A DNA stretch of 8,159 nucleotides from Dehalococcoidia bacterium CG2_30_46_19 (GCA_001872925.1 MNYD01000070.1:1-8159); one strand, 5' to 3'; positions 1 to 5,953 are shown, counted from the stretch's first letter. Program-made: numbers and translations. The notes: a model not told the origin generated them from the sequence alone.

Positions 1-234
1 CTCTACCTGAGTTTAAAGAGCTACTGCATACATTAGACAACTGGCGAGAGGAGATACTGAATTACTTTAGTTACCCGATAACCAATGGCTTTGTTGAGGG
101 CAAGAATAATCGTATTAAGACCATAAAGAGGCTGGCTTATGGCTATCGGAACATGGGTAACTTCCGGCTGAGGATATTGGTAACTAACTCCAAAGGAGCA
201 GGGTCATAATTTTCACACTTATTGACGTAGAACC
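1..234 (+). mobile_element. 3' end of an ISL3-family insertion sequence
   Basis: Only the right part of the element lies in the window. It comprises the transposase C-terminus and about 25 bases of non-coding end after the stop codon. Read inward on the other strand, the end begins GGTTCTACGTCAATAAGTGT, which resembles the GG(T/C)TCT...TCAA termini of ISL3-family elements. I place the boundary at 234 because the minus-strand LUD-like reading frame stops resembling its family exactly there and continues in element sequence. The left end and any 8-bp target duplication lie outside the window, so the boundary is inferred rather than proven. Confidence 0.7.
3..209 (+). CDS. ISL3-family transposase, C-terminal fragment (5' truncated by window edge)
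   Basis: An open frame runs in from the window edge and ends at TAA 207-209, leaving 68 residues. It contains the stretch PITNGFVEGKNNRIKTIKR followed by AYGYRN, which is the characteristic C-terminal block of ISL3-family (DDE_Tnp_ISL3) transposases. The Glu in GFVEGKNN is expected to be the third catalytic acid of the DDE triad. The last residues, LRILVTNSKGAGS, end about 25 bases before the proposed element terminus, normal spacing for this family. The gene points toward the truncated LUD-like gene and is antisense to it. The first two catalytic acids and the N-terminal zinc-binding/HTH part lie upstream of the window, so whether the enzyme is intact cannot be judged. Confidence 0.85.
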   Translation, partial: LPEFKELLHTLDNWREEILNYFSYPITNGFVEGKNNRIKTIKRLAYGYRNMGNFRLRILVTNSKGAGS

Positions 235-375
235 TTTCACATTATGTTCTTGTGCTAGCTTCACTACATAATTATTAGCGTCCTCGGCACTTTCAGCCTC
301 GTAGACCACAGCGACAACATTGCTAGCTACTGACTTAAATTGCTCTACCAGTTCTGGAGTTGACGTTGCAACCAA
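235..375 (-). pseudogene. LUD-domain (LutC-like) protein, N-terminal remnant cut by the IS
   Basis: Translation probably starts at TTG 373-375, five codons after a GAGG Shine-Dalgarno overlapping the end of iorB, and just 2 bases after the iorB stop. The 47 native residues (MVATSTPELVEQFKSVASNV, then an E/A-rich helix ending QEHNVK) resemble the N-terminus of LUD/lactate-utilisation LutC-type proteins: a helix, a VVAVVYEAES strand and a helix before the nucleotide-like core. After Lys47 the frame enters the insertion sequence, reads 16 unrelated codons and stops at 184-186. The catalytic/structural core is therefore missing here. It is the last gene of the frhB-like/iorA/iorB operon. LUD proteins usually accompany FAD or Fe-S subunits of 2-hydroxyacid oxidases, such as the GlcD-type gene in this window. 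The family call rests on a short segment and is moderate. Confidence 0.55.
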
Positions 376-377
376 TT

Positions 378-980
378 TTAACCTCGGTTTGCAAGCTCCA
401 TGCCCTTATTGAAGGCTAGCATATTGGCGTCGAGTTTCTCTTTAGGAACGCTTTCTCGCAGTATCCGTTCCAGCGATTCCTTATCTAAAGGTAGGATGCC
501 AGAGCCAATCAGAGTACCAATGAGTATCATATTGGCGAAGACAGGGTCACCTAATTTCGCTGCTTCATCAGTAGCATCTATCAGCCATAATCTAGCTGAT
601 AATCCTTTGATAGCCTCCGCGACTTTATCCAGGCTTGGGTATTCCATTCCAACGGCATATACCAGCCTGGAGTTGGTTATGGTGATAACATCCGAGTTTC
701 CGAATTGCTGCAATATTCGCAGGGTTTCCACCGGTTCCATGCCAAGGATAATATCAGCACGCCCATTAGGGATGAAAGGGCTATACTGGCTTTCCCGTGA
801 GATTCTCAGATGGCTCATAACGCTGCCGCTCCGCTGGGATGCACCATATGTTTCCCCGATGGTCACGAAATAACCTTGTCTTACAAAGGCTTTACCGATA
901 AGCAGTGAGATCATCACATTTCCCTGCCCACCAACACCGGCAATAATTAAATTGAGTGGGTCTTTCGTTAGCGTCTTCAT
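378..980 (-). CDS. iorB: Indolepyruvate ferredoxin oxidoreductase, beta subunit
   Basis: This is the small subunit of the 2-oxoacid:ferredoxin oxidoreductase that converts indolepyruvate and other aryl-pyruvates, with CoA, to aryl-acetyl-CoA and CO2; it acts in the cytoplasm. The protein is about 200 residues, normal for IorB, and consists of one pyruvate-oxidoreductase gamma-type domain. The signature stretch LIIAGVGGQGNVMISLLIGK lies near the N-terminus and is followed by the ETYGASQRSGSVMSHLRIS block typical of the family. The C-terminal half holds ANMILIGTLIGSGILPL, also typical. The start is uncertain: GTG 984-986 overlaps the iorA stop but sits only 4 bases from the AAGGAGG site at 991-997, whereas ATG 978-980 has 10-base spacing; I chose the ATG. 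Either way translation should be coupled to iorA. Confidence 0.93.
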   Translation of the reverse strand: MKTLTKDPLNLIIAGVGGQGNVMISLLIGKAFVRQGYFVTIGETYGASQRSGSVMSHLRISRESQYSPFIPNGRADIILGMEPVETLRILQQFGNSDVITITNSRLVYAVGMEYPSLDKVAEAIKGLSARLWLIDATDEAAKLGDPVFANMILIGTLIGSGILPLDKESLERILRESVPKEKLDANMLAFNKGMELANRG

Positions 981-982
981 AA

Positions 983-2917
983 TCACACTGCCTCCTTAAT
1001 AATAGCTTCCTGCGGGCATATGTCGGCACATATGCCACAGCCGGCACAGATAACTTCATCTATCTTAGCCTTTCCGGCATCCTTATCCCATATCAGTCCT
1101 GGGCAACTAAACGCGCTGGTACACAATCTATTACAGCCACATGCTTCCCCCAAGCACTTATCAGGGTCAACATGTACCTTGTAGAGAGGTTTCTTCTCCC
1201 TCCTTGCTCTCACCAACTCGCACTCGCGTCGCATTATTACCACTCTAGGGCCTCCGTTTTCAGCTATCATTTTTAGTAGCGTTGCTGTGGCATTCTCAAG
1301 GTCAAACGGGTCACAGACATCAACTTGCACTCCTAACGAATGGCATAAATCCTCTATATCTACAACTCTTGTTGTCTCTCCCATAGCGGTTATTCCTGTT
1401 CCAGGATGAGGCTGGAAGCCAGTCATAGCAGTGGCGCTATTATCTAAGATGACAAGGGTAAAATTCGAGTGGTTATAGACACCATTTATTAGTGCTGGAA
1501 TTGTGGCATGAAAAAAAGTAGAATCACCGCACACAGCGAGCACTGGCTGGTTAAAGCCAAATTGTGCTAACTTTCCCAATCCATTAGCTACCCCAGCACC
1601 TGCTCCCATACAATACATTGTTCGCTCTTGAAAGAAGCCAGCAGGACCTATGGCCATGGAATAGCAGCCAATGTCACCGGTAACGAACCCGTCTCGTCCA
1701 TCCAGCCTGAGTGCGTTTTTGATTGCCCAGAAAGTAGCCCGGTGAGGACAACCAGGACAGAAGGTCATAATTCGCAGTGGCATATAGGTAAAAGGAATTT
1801 CCGCGGCCTTCTTGCTGTATTCTGCCGGGCGAGATTCGTAGGTAATGTCCATTATCCTAGCTGTCGCTCCAATAACCATATTTGGGTTTAGCTCTCCGTA
1901 GGCATTTATATGCCCTGAGTGCTTACCATAGAATGTAGGATGAGGACTGGCAGGTGGCAGGTCAGCAATCATCTCCTTTATGCTTCCCTCCAGGAAGGGG
2001 TCAATTTCCTCGACCACCAGTATTTTCGGTGATTTGCTTAGATGTTTCTCGATGAGTTTTTGTGGTAACGGCCAGATAGTGCCCAGCTTCAAAATGCCCA
2101 CTTTATTCTCCAAATTCAATGTCTTCACTGCCTCTAGAGAATACAGCCAGCAACTACCACAGGTTATGATTAATAATTCCGCCTCTTCCGGTCCTGTATA
2201 CCAATTAAAGGGAGATGATTCGAATACTTCACGCGCCTTATCCAGTTTTACATGCAATTGCTGATGCAACCATGCGCTTGGGTATGGTATGAATTTGGTT
2301 AATGTGGGCGCAACGGGACATATGTTGTCGAAATGTGCCTTGTGCTCCTTTCTGGGCAATTCGCCCAGCTTTACATTGCCTCTGGCGTGAGCAATACGTG
2401 TCACGCTCCGTATTATGCAGATAGTATCCAATTCTTCTGCCAGGTCGAAGGCCCATTTTGTCATGTCCTTGGCTTCCTGGAAAGTGCCTGGTTCCAGAAG
2501 AGGGATATCCAGCCACTTAGCTATGTTTCTGGTGTCCTGCTCATTAGAGCTGGATATAGCCGATGGGTCGTCGCAACATACCAGGACCAATCCGGCACCT
2601 ATGCCGCTCATGACAATATTGGCTAGAAAGTCGGAGGCAACACTCACGCCATTCTGTTTCATAGCGGCTATCGCTCTAATGCCAGCGAAGGAGGCACCAG
2701 CGGCAGATTCCAAGGCTACTTTCTCGTTTACAGACCATTCAGCGTAGAAATTCATTTTCTTAGCCACGGATGCCAGGCTCTCCATTATCTCCGTTGAAGG
2801 TGTCCCGGGATAGGCGGCAGCGAATCCTATTCCTGCCTCCAGTGCCCCTCGGGCAATGGCTTCGTTGCCAATTAAAAGCTCGGTAGTACCCGGAGCATCT
2901 ATTCCAATACCCGCCAT
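983..2917 (-). CDS. iorA: Indolepyruvate ferredoxin oxidoreductase, alpha subunit
   Basis: This is the catalytic subunit of the TPP-dependent aryl-pyruvate:ferredoxin oxidoreductase. It has 644 residues, slightly longer than usual. Residues ~12-190 form the pyrimidine-binding half (ELLIGNEAIARGALEAGI, AAYPGTPSTEIMESLA). Residues ~245-350 form the transketolase-C-like domain. Residues ~385-570 form the TPP pyrophosphate-binding half, with FCPGCPHR at 386-393, GDIGCYSMAIGP at 414-425, and CGDSTFFH...LDNSATAMTG at 463-500 carrying the GDS...N metal/TPP motif. The C-terminus has two 4Fe-4S sites: an atypically spaced one with Cys588, 593, 595, 599 and 605, and a canonical CxxCxxCxxxCP at 624-635. 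The start ATG 2915-2917 has AAGGAGG 8 bases upstream. It follows the FrhB-like gene by 32 bases and nearly touches iorB. The real substrate may be another aryl- or branched 2-oxoacid. Confidence 0.95.
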   Translation of the reverse strand: MAGIGIDAPGTTELLIGNEAIARGALEAGIGFAAAYPGTPSTEIMESLASVAKKMNFYAEWSVNEKVALESAAGASFAGIRAIAAMKQNGVSVASDFLANIVMSGIGAGLVLVCCDDPSAISSSNEQDTRNIAKWLDIPLLEPGTFQEAKDMTKWAFDLAEELDTICIIRSVTRIAHARGNVKLGELPRKEHKAHFDNICPVAPTLTKFIPYPSAWLHQQLHVKLDKAREVFESSPFNWYTGPEEAELLIITCGSCWLYSLEAVKTLNLENKVGILKLGTIWPLPQKLIEKHLSKSPKILVVEEIDPFLEGSIKEMIADLPPASPHPTFYGKHSGHINAYGELNPNMVIGATARIMDITYESRPAEYSKKAAEIPFTYMPLRIMTFCPGCPHRATFWAIKNALRLDGRDGFVTGDIGCYSMAIGPAGFFQERTMYCMGAGAGVANGLGKLAQFGFNQPVLAVCGDSTFFHATIPALINGVYNHSNFTLVILDNSATAMTGFQPHPGTGITAMGETTRVVDIEDLCHSLGVQVDVCDPFDLENATATLLKMIAENGGPRVVIMRRECELVRARREKKPLYKVHVDPDKCLGEACGCNRLCTSAFSCPGLIWDKDAGKAKIDEVICAGCGICADICPQEAIIKEAV

Positions 2918-2949
2918 ATTATTTGCCTCCTTAAAGTTACTATCTTCCT

Positions 2950-4062
2950 TTAGGCTAGGAGATTATCTATTATGCTCTCTTGCAGACCAACATAAAGTAG
3001 ATTCTTCCTATCGCCACTCTTCGCGATGATTTCCTTCAGCGCTCGTTTCTTTTTAAGTAAAGATGCCTCCTTAAGATGGGCTAGATTCCCAGGGGGAAGG
3101 GTATTGACCTCAAGCTTCCCCTTTTTCTTAGCCATCTTCATCAGGTCAGCACCGACATCAGTACGGACAATAACGGTATTCCATCCCTCAATACCTTCCA
3201 CTGAGCCTACTGAAATATCGGCAAACTCCGATGTCATATCCAGGCAGTAGGTGCAGGCAGGCATGATAAACTTCCTGATTTCATCCAGTGGAAATGAGAT
3301 TTTGCCTGATGAAGTATACGCATCGAATCTATTTGCTGGGGGAGGGGGAATATCAAATTTAATCACCCGTGGTAAATCGAGATTTTCCAGTAAAAATTGA
3401 TGGAATCCATTAAGTGACAACGCCCAGGTGCAGAACAACCCGACCACTAACTTCACATTGCCTATATTTATTCTGTTCTGTGGTGGCTCATTCCTCATCT
3501 TGCTCAACGCTAAGACCTGGCAGGGCATAGCCACTACCCCCATTCTCTCCGTACTATCCTTAGGAATATGGTTTAGAACCTCTAATACCGGGCAAGCCAT
3601 ATAATTGGAGCCAGCCCCTTGAAGTATCTCCTTCCTGCTTCGAGCCAGAAAAGCACTTGGTGTTTTATCATCGGACATTCTTGTCAGAATTGCACCATCA
3701 ACAAGCCCTTCCTCCAATGCCAACGATAAGATTGCAGTTACCGTTCCTCCATATTGTGCTCTCCCTTTGATATTTGCATCTGTTGACCTTGCCATCAGAA
3801 CTTCCTTGGTGATTCCCAGTTCAGCACTGCTATATGGCATTCCGAGAACTTGCTGGCTAATCGCATCCATGTCAGTGTAGGTTCGGGGACAGTACTGGTA
3901 GCATTGCCCTTCTGATAGGGTGCAATTGTCCAGAAGCACTATCCTGCCCTTATAGGAAACTAAGTAAGGACAACTGCCAGCGCATGCACCACATAGAGTG
4001 CATAATCCAGTATCTATAACCTCCGTGAGTAGCTCTTTAGAACCCTTGACTTTCATATCCAT
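2950..4062 (-). CDS. Coenzyme F420 hydrogenase/dehydrogenase beta-subunit (FrhB-like) family protein
   Basis: This 370-residue flavin/iron-sulfur protein belongs to the FrhB/FdhB/FpoF-type family, whose members pass electrons between ferredoxin or Fe-S partners and F420 or another acceptor. Residues 21-31 hold a CxxCxxCxxxCP 4Fe-4S motif, with Cys47, 54 and 58 following. AQYGGTVTAILSLALEEGLV at 102-121 is the family N-terminal signature. VVAMPCQVLALSKMR at 176-190 and PACTYCLDMTSEFADISVGS at 268-287 are the C-terminal-domain signatures, with Cys181, 211, 270 and 273 probably binding a second cluster. The start ATG 4060-4062 has AAAGGA 7-8 bases upstream; ATG 4054-4056 is a weaker option. It is first in the ior operon, which suggests it re-oxidises the ferredoxin or cluster reduced by IorAB. 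No F420 biosynthesis gene is visible, so F420 use is unproven. Confidence 0.88.
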   Translation of the reverse strand: MDMKVKGSKELLTEVIDTGLCTLCGACAGSCPYLVSYKGRIVLLDNCTLSEGQCYQYCPRTYTDMDAISQQVLGMPYSSAELGITKEVLMARSTDANIKGRAQYGGTVTAILSLALEEGLVDGAILTRMSDDKTPSAFLARSRKEILQGAGSNYMACPVLEVLNHIPKDSTERMGVVAMPCQVLALSKMRNEPPQNRINIGNVKLVVGLFCTWALSLNGFHQFLLENLDLPRVIKFDIPPPPANRFDAYTSSGKISFPLDEIRKFIMPACTYCLDMTSEFADISVGSVEGIEGWNTVIVRTDVGADLMKMAKKKGKLEVNTLPPGNLAHLKEASLLKKKRALKEIIAKSGDRKNLLYVGLQESIIDNLLA

Positions 4063-4098
4063 AGTTTGTTCCTTTCAGATGACTGACACTGCAGTCAA

Positions 4099-4104
4099 AT
4101 TATA
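4099..4104 (-). promoter_or_regulatory. Candidate -10 box of the frhB-like/ior operon
   Basis: On the minus strand this reads TATAAT, a perfect bacterial -10 hexamer, about 37 bases upstream of the ATG at 4062. At 17-base spacing the -35 position (4122-4127) reads AAATGC, which is far from TTGACA. A weak -35 with the palindrome filling the spacer suggests regulator-dependent transcription. This assumes a sigma-70-type bacterial polymerase. Confidence 0.4.
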
Positions 4105-4108
4105 TTGT

Positions 4109-4125
4109 ATGCTATAGGATAGCAT
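4109..4125. promoter_or_regulatory. Perfect inverted repeat, candidate operator
   Basis: ATGCTAT-AGG-ATAGCAT has 7-base arms and a 3-base centre. It lies immediately upstream of the minus-strand TATAAT and spans the presumed -10/-35 spacer, a position where a dimeric regulator would occlude or remodel the promoter. A further half-site, TAGCATA, lies at 4133-4139, 8 bases beyond the palindrome. No regulator gene is present in the window to pair it with. Confidence 0.45.
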
Positions 4126-4147
4126 TTTATTTTAGCATATATCTTGC

Positions 4148-4175
4148 TTAAAAAGGCACGCTGGTGCTCTATAAA
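4148..4175 (+). promoter_or_regulatory. Weak candidate promoter for the lyase gene
   Basis: TTAAAA at 4148-4153 and TATAAA at 4170-4175 are 16 bases apart on the plus strand, about 150 bases upstream of the ATG. An alternative -35, TTGCTT at 4144-4149, would leave a 20-base spacer. The match is modest in an A/T-rich stretch and may be coincidental. Confidence 0.22.
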
Positions 4176-4327
4176 ATGATAAAATACCGATGTATTTGGT
4201 ACTCAGCAGCATATGCCGCTGATGCTTCTTTCTATTGAATTGGAAGAGTGAATGCGCCATGTGTTAACTCTTAGAAGGGGGATTTTGCTTTTTAGATTCC
4301 GGCTAAAGCTTGTAAGGAGGTGTCTTT

Positions 4328-5197
4328 ATGAGTACCAGTGCCCATCCTTTGCTTAAGGCAAGCAAGGTCATGCTGATCGCTGGGGTTTACGATGTTTTAT
4401 CGGCTAAGATTGCTCAGCGTGCTGGATTTTCTGCTGTGGTGTTGACTGGATATGGAGTATCAGCAAGCTACCTGGGTGAGCCTGATTTTGGGCTTTTAAC
4501 TCAAAGTGAAATTCTGGATGTAGCCAGGCGTATAGTTCAGGCTGTGGATATTATGGTTACCGTAGATGCTGATACAGGTTACGGTGGTCCGTTAAACGTG
4601 CAGCGTATGGTTCGAGAATTGATAAAAATTGGGGCAGGCGGGGTGATACTTGAAGATCAACGGTGGCCAAAACGTTGTGGGCATATGCGAGGTAAAGAGG
4701 TTATTGGTGCAGAGGAACATGCCATGAAAATCCGTGCTGCCAAGGATGCTGCGGGTGAAACCACTTTCATTGTCACTGCTCGCACTGATGCCATCGCTAC
4801 GCATGGTCTGGATGAGGCAATTAGAAGAGCTAAACTTTATAAGGAAGCTGGGGCTGATATATTGTTTGTAGAAGCTCCACGTAGTAAAGAAGAGCTGCGG
4901 CGTATTGGCAGGGAACTACCTCCACCTTTAGCGGTCAATATGATTGAGGGAGGGCTTACCCCTATATGTAGCCTGGAGGAGTTGTATGAAATGGGCTTTT
5001 TTGCCATTGGCTATGTGCTTACCGGTCTATTTGCTGCTGCAAAGGCTTTGGAAAGAGCGTTTATTACTCTAAGAGGCGAAGGAGAAAGCTCTTCTATCAC
5101 CAGAGACTTAATGAGTTTTGAAGATTTCACCAGTATAGTTGGCCTGGGAAAACGCTATCAAGAGGATGAGAAATATAGGATAAAAAGCGAATTATGA
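4328..5197 (+). CDS. Isocitrate lyase/PEP mutase superfamily enzyme (methylisocitrate lyase-like)
   Basis: A 289-residue single-domain TIM-barrel enzyme of the family that includes PrpB, 2,3-dimethylmalate lyase, oxaloacetate decarboxylase and PEP mutase. Residues 17-50 (IAGVYDVLSAKIA...GYGVSASYLG) form the substrate-binding N-terminal part. TVDADTGYGG at 78-87 carries the Mg-binding Asp80/Asp82. LEDQRWPKRCGH at 108-119 contains the KRCGH loop with a catalytic-type Cys117, as in lyases of the family and unlike PEP mutase. TARTDA at 150-155 and FVEAP at 180-184 complete the site. It should cleave a C-C bond in a 2-methylisocitrate- or dimethylmalate-like acid to pyruvate plus a second product. 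ATG 4328 has AAGGAGG 7 bases upstream. No citrate synthase or dehydratase partner is present, so I do not name it prpB. Confidence 0.88.
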   Translation: MSTSAHPLLKASKVMLIAGVYDVLSAKIAQRAGFSAVVLTGYGVSASYLGEPDFGLLTQSEILDVARRIVQAVDIMVTVDADTGYGGPLNVQRMVRELIKIGAGGVILEDQRWPKRCGHMRGKEVIGAEEHAMKIRAAKDAAGETTFIVTARTDAIATHGLDEAIRRAKLYKEAGADILFVEAPRSKEELRRIGRELPPPLAVNMIEGGLTPICSLEELYEMGFFAIGYVLTGLFAAAKALERAFITLRGEGESSSITRDLMSFEDFTSIVGLGKRYQEDEKYRIKSEL

Positions 5198-5346
5198 AGC
5201 GAGTGCCGGGCTTGCCTTTCCCAAAATATAAGCAGCTCGGCTATTTATGCACAACGGAGCACCATGATAAGATAAACGAAAACAAAATTGAGGAGGTGAA
5301 AGATGCGTATAAATTAAAAAGCGCTGTAGACTATTTGCGGAAATAA
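5194..5346 (+). CDS. Small 50-residue protein overlapping the lyase stop (hypothetical)
   Basis: ATG 5194-5196 overlaps the lyase stop in an ATGA arrangement typical of translational coupling, and the frame stays open to TAA 5344-5346. The product starts MKRVPGLPFPKYKQLGYLCT and ends in a charged helix-prone segment rich in Lys, Glu and Asp that finishes AVDYLRK. It has no membrane segment or signal peptide and only one Cys. The next gene begins 21 bases later, so this frame fills what would otherwise be a 170-base gap in a tight gene run. I recognise no family. Against it: there is no strong Shine-Dalgarno of its own before 5194, and a very strong AGGAGGTGA lies inside it at 5291-5300. It could be a real small protein, a leader, or chance. 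Confidence 0.42.
   Translation: MKRVPGLPFPKYKQLGYLCTTEHHDKINENKIEEVKDAYKLKSAVDYLRK
5289..5317 (+). promoter_or_regulatory. Strong internal Shine-Dalgarno with tetrapeptide ORF
   Basis: GAGGAGGTGA at about 5291-5300 is nearly the perfect complement of the 16S rRNA 3' end. It is followed at normal spacing by an ATG at about 5303 whose frame, Met-Arg-Ile-Asn, stops after four codons. It lies inside the 50-codon frame, where it reads Glu-Glu-Val. It may be a tiny translated leader preceding the membrane protein gene, an internal re-initiation site (GTG in the 50-codon frame gives 16 residues), or coincidence. Confidence 0.25.
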
Positions 5347-5367
5347 GGAAAGAAAGGAGACAAAAAG

Positions 5368-5817
5368 GTGGAGAATATGAAGGTAGAGGATTTATTAGCT
5401 GTATCATCTAAGGGAATAGAGATGGGAAGCAAGTCAAGTGTTTGTGCTGCGTTTATTTTAGGTGCGCAGGCCATAACCATAATAGGGGGAATAGAGGGGA
5501 GAGCGTGGGGGCTGCTGGGGCTTGCCCTTGCGTTGATTGCAATTCAGCAGTTCCAAACGCGGTTTGCTATAGCACGAAATGTGCCAGCAATGCTGAAAAT
5601 CGGGATAGCTATACTGGTTCTGGGCCTAGTTTTGCAAGCTTGTGTGCTGCTGGGAGTGCCGGGCTTCGTTTCGCAAGCTCCGCAATTTACCGAGATTATT
5701 CATCATCTTGCCCTGATAGCAGGAGTTTTTATGATGATTTCAGGGATTGCCGGAATTCAGGCTTCCAACACAGCGAAGGCAGTGATAAAAATGATAGGGG
5801 GTGCAGGAGCATCTTAA
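5368..5817 (+). CDS. Hypothetical integral membrane protein, four predicted TM segments
   Basis: The 149-residue product belongs to no family I recognise. The first ~24 residues are a polar cytoplasmic-looking tail (MENMKVEDLLAVSSKGIEMG). Four hydrophobic stretches follow at about 25-42, 46-62, 76-97 and 111-131, and the C-terminus is short and Gly/Ala-rich with two lysines. The pattern is two hairpins: Arg/Lys-containing loops at 63-75 and 132-141 would be cytoplasmic by the positive-inside rule, and the 98-110 loop external. There are no obvious metal, heme or catalytic motifs; two Cys (26 and 92) lie in or near TM segments. GTG 5368-5370 has AAAGGAG 8 bases upstream; ATG 5377 is an alternative. 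It lies between a carboxylic-acid lyase and a hydroxyacid oxidase, so a membrane-anchor or transport-accessory role is possible but only inferred from position. Confidence 0.72.
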   Translation: MENMKVEDLLAVSSKGIEMGSKSSVCAAFILGAQAITIIGGIEGRAWGLLGLALALIAIQQFQTRFAIARNVPAMLKIGIAILVLGLVLQACVLLGVPGFVSQAPQFTEIIHHLALIAGVFMMISGIAGIQASNTAKAVIKMIGGAGAS

Positions 5818-5880
5818 GGGAGGATTTGTAAGGTTTTATCGTTTATGATAGTTGGAAGTGCTATCCAAGTTTAAACAAGG

Positions 5881-5902
5881 TGTTTTTAGCATACTAAAAA
5901 CA
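5881..5902. repeat. 9-bp inverted repeat upstream of glcD (operator or terminator)
   Basis: TGTTTTTAG-CATA-CTAAAAACA has perfect 9-base arms and a 4-base centre. It lies 64 bases after the membrane-protein stop and 51 before the oxidase ATG. As RNA it would form an A/U-rich hairpin, and a short TTTTT follows 8 bases later at about 5911-5915, so a weak terminator is possible. Its centre contains TTTTAGCATA, a 10-mer also present at 4130-4139 in the divergent control region, which favours an operator. Confidence 0.4.
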
Positions 5903-5953
5903 GCCACATCTTTTTAGTTTCCGTATGGTTAGTAAAATAAGGGGGAGGTTAAT

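Larger units (their letters stand above)
4063..4327. promoter_or_regulatory. Divergent intergenic control region
   Basis: These 265 bases separate the leftward ior operon from the rightward lyase gene and hold no credible ORF. The half nearest the ior operon is A/T-rich and contains a minus-strand TATAAT box, a perfect palindrome and a second TAGCATA copy. The other half holds a weaker plus-strand promoter candidate, an AGCATAT at 4208-4214, and the AAGGAGG Shine-Dalgarno of the lyase gene at 4314-4320. A single regulator could control both directions. Confidence 0.6.

Noticed and set aside
400..873. 157-codon open frame on the plus strand opposite iorB
   Set aside because: It is antisense to a clear IorB frame, its translation is Ser/Leu/Arg-rich with no family features, and it has no Shine-Dalgarno.
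4081..4096. GACTG...CAGTC short hairpin in the ior 5' leader
   Set aside because: The 5-base arms are too short to call a riboswitch, attenuator or terminator.
5201..5213. GAGTGCCGGGCTT repeated at 5654-5666
   Set aside because: A 13-base match in the same relative codon frame (Val-Pro-Gly) in two neighbouring genes; flanks diverge at once, so chance or codon bias explains it well enough.
5442..5831. 129-codon plus-strand frame overlapping the membrane protein
   Set aside because: Its Cys/Ser/Asn/Arg-rich composition is typical of a shifted frame, whereas the overlapping frame shows clean TM segments and a good start site.
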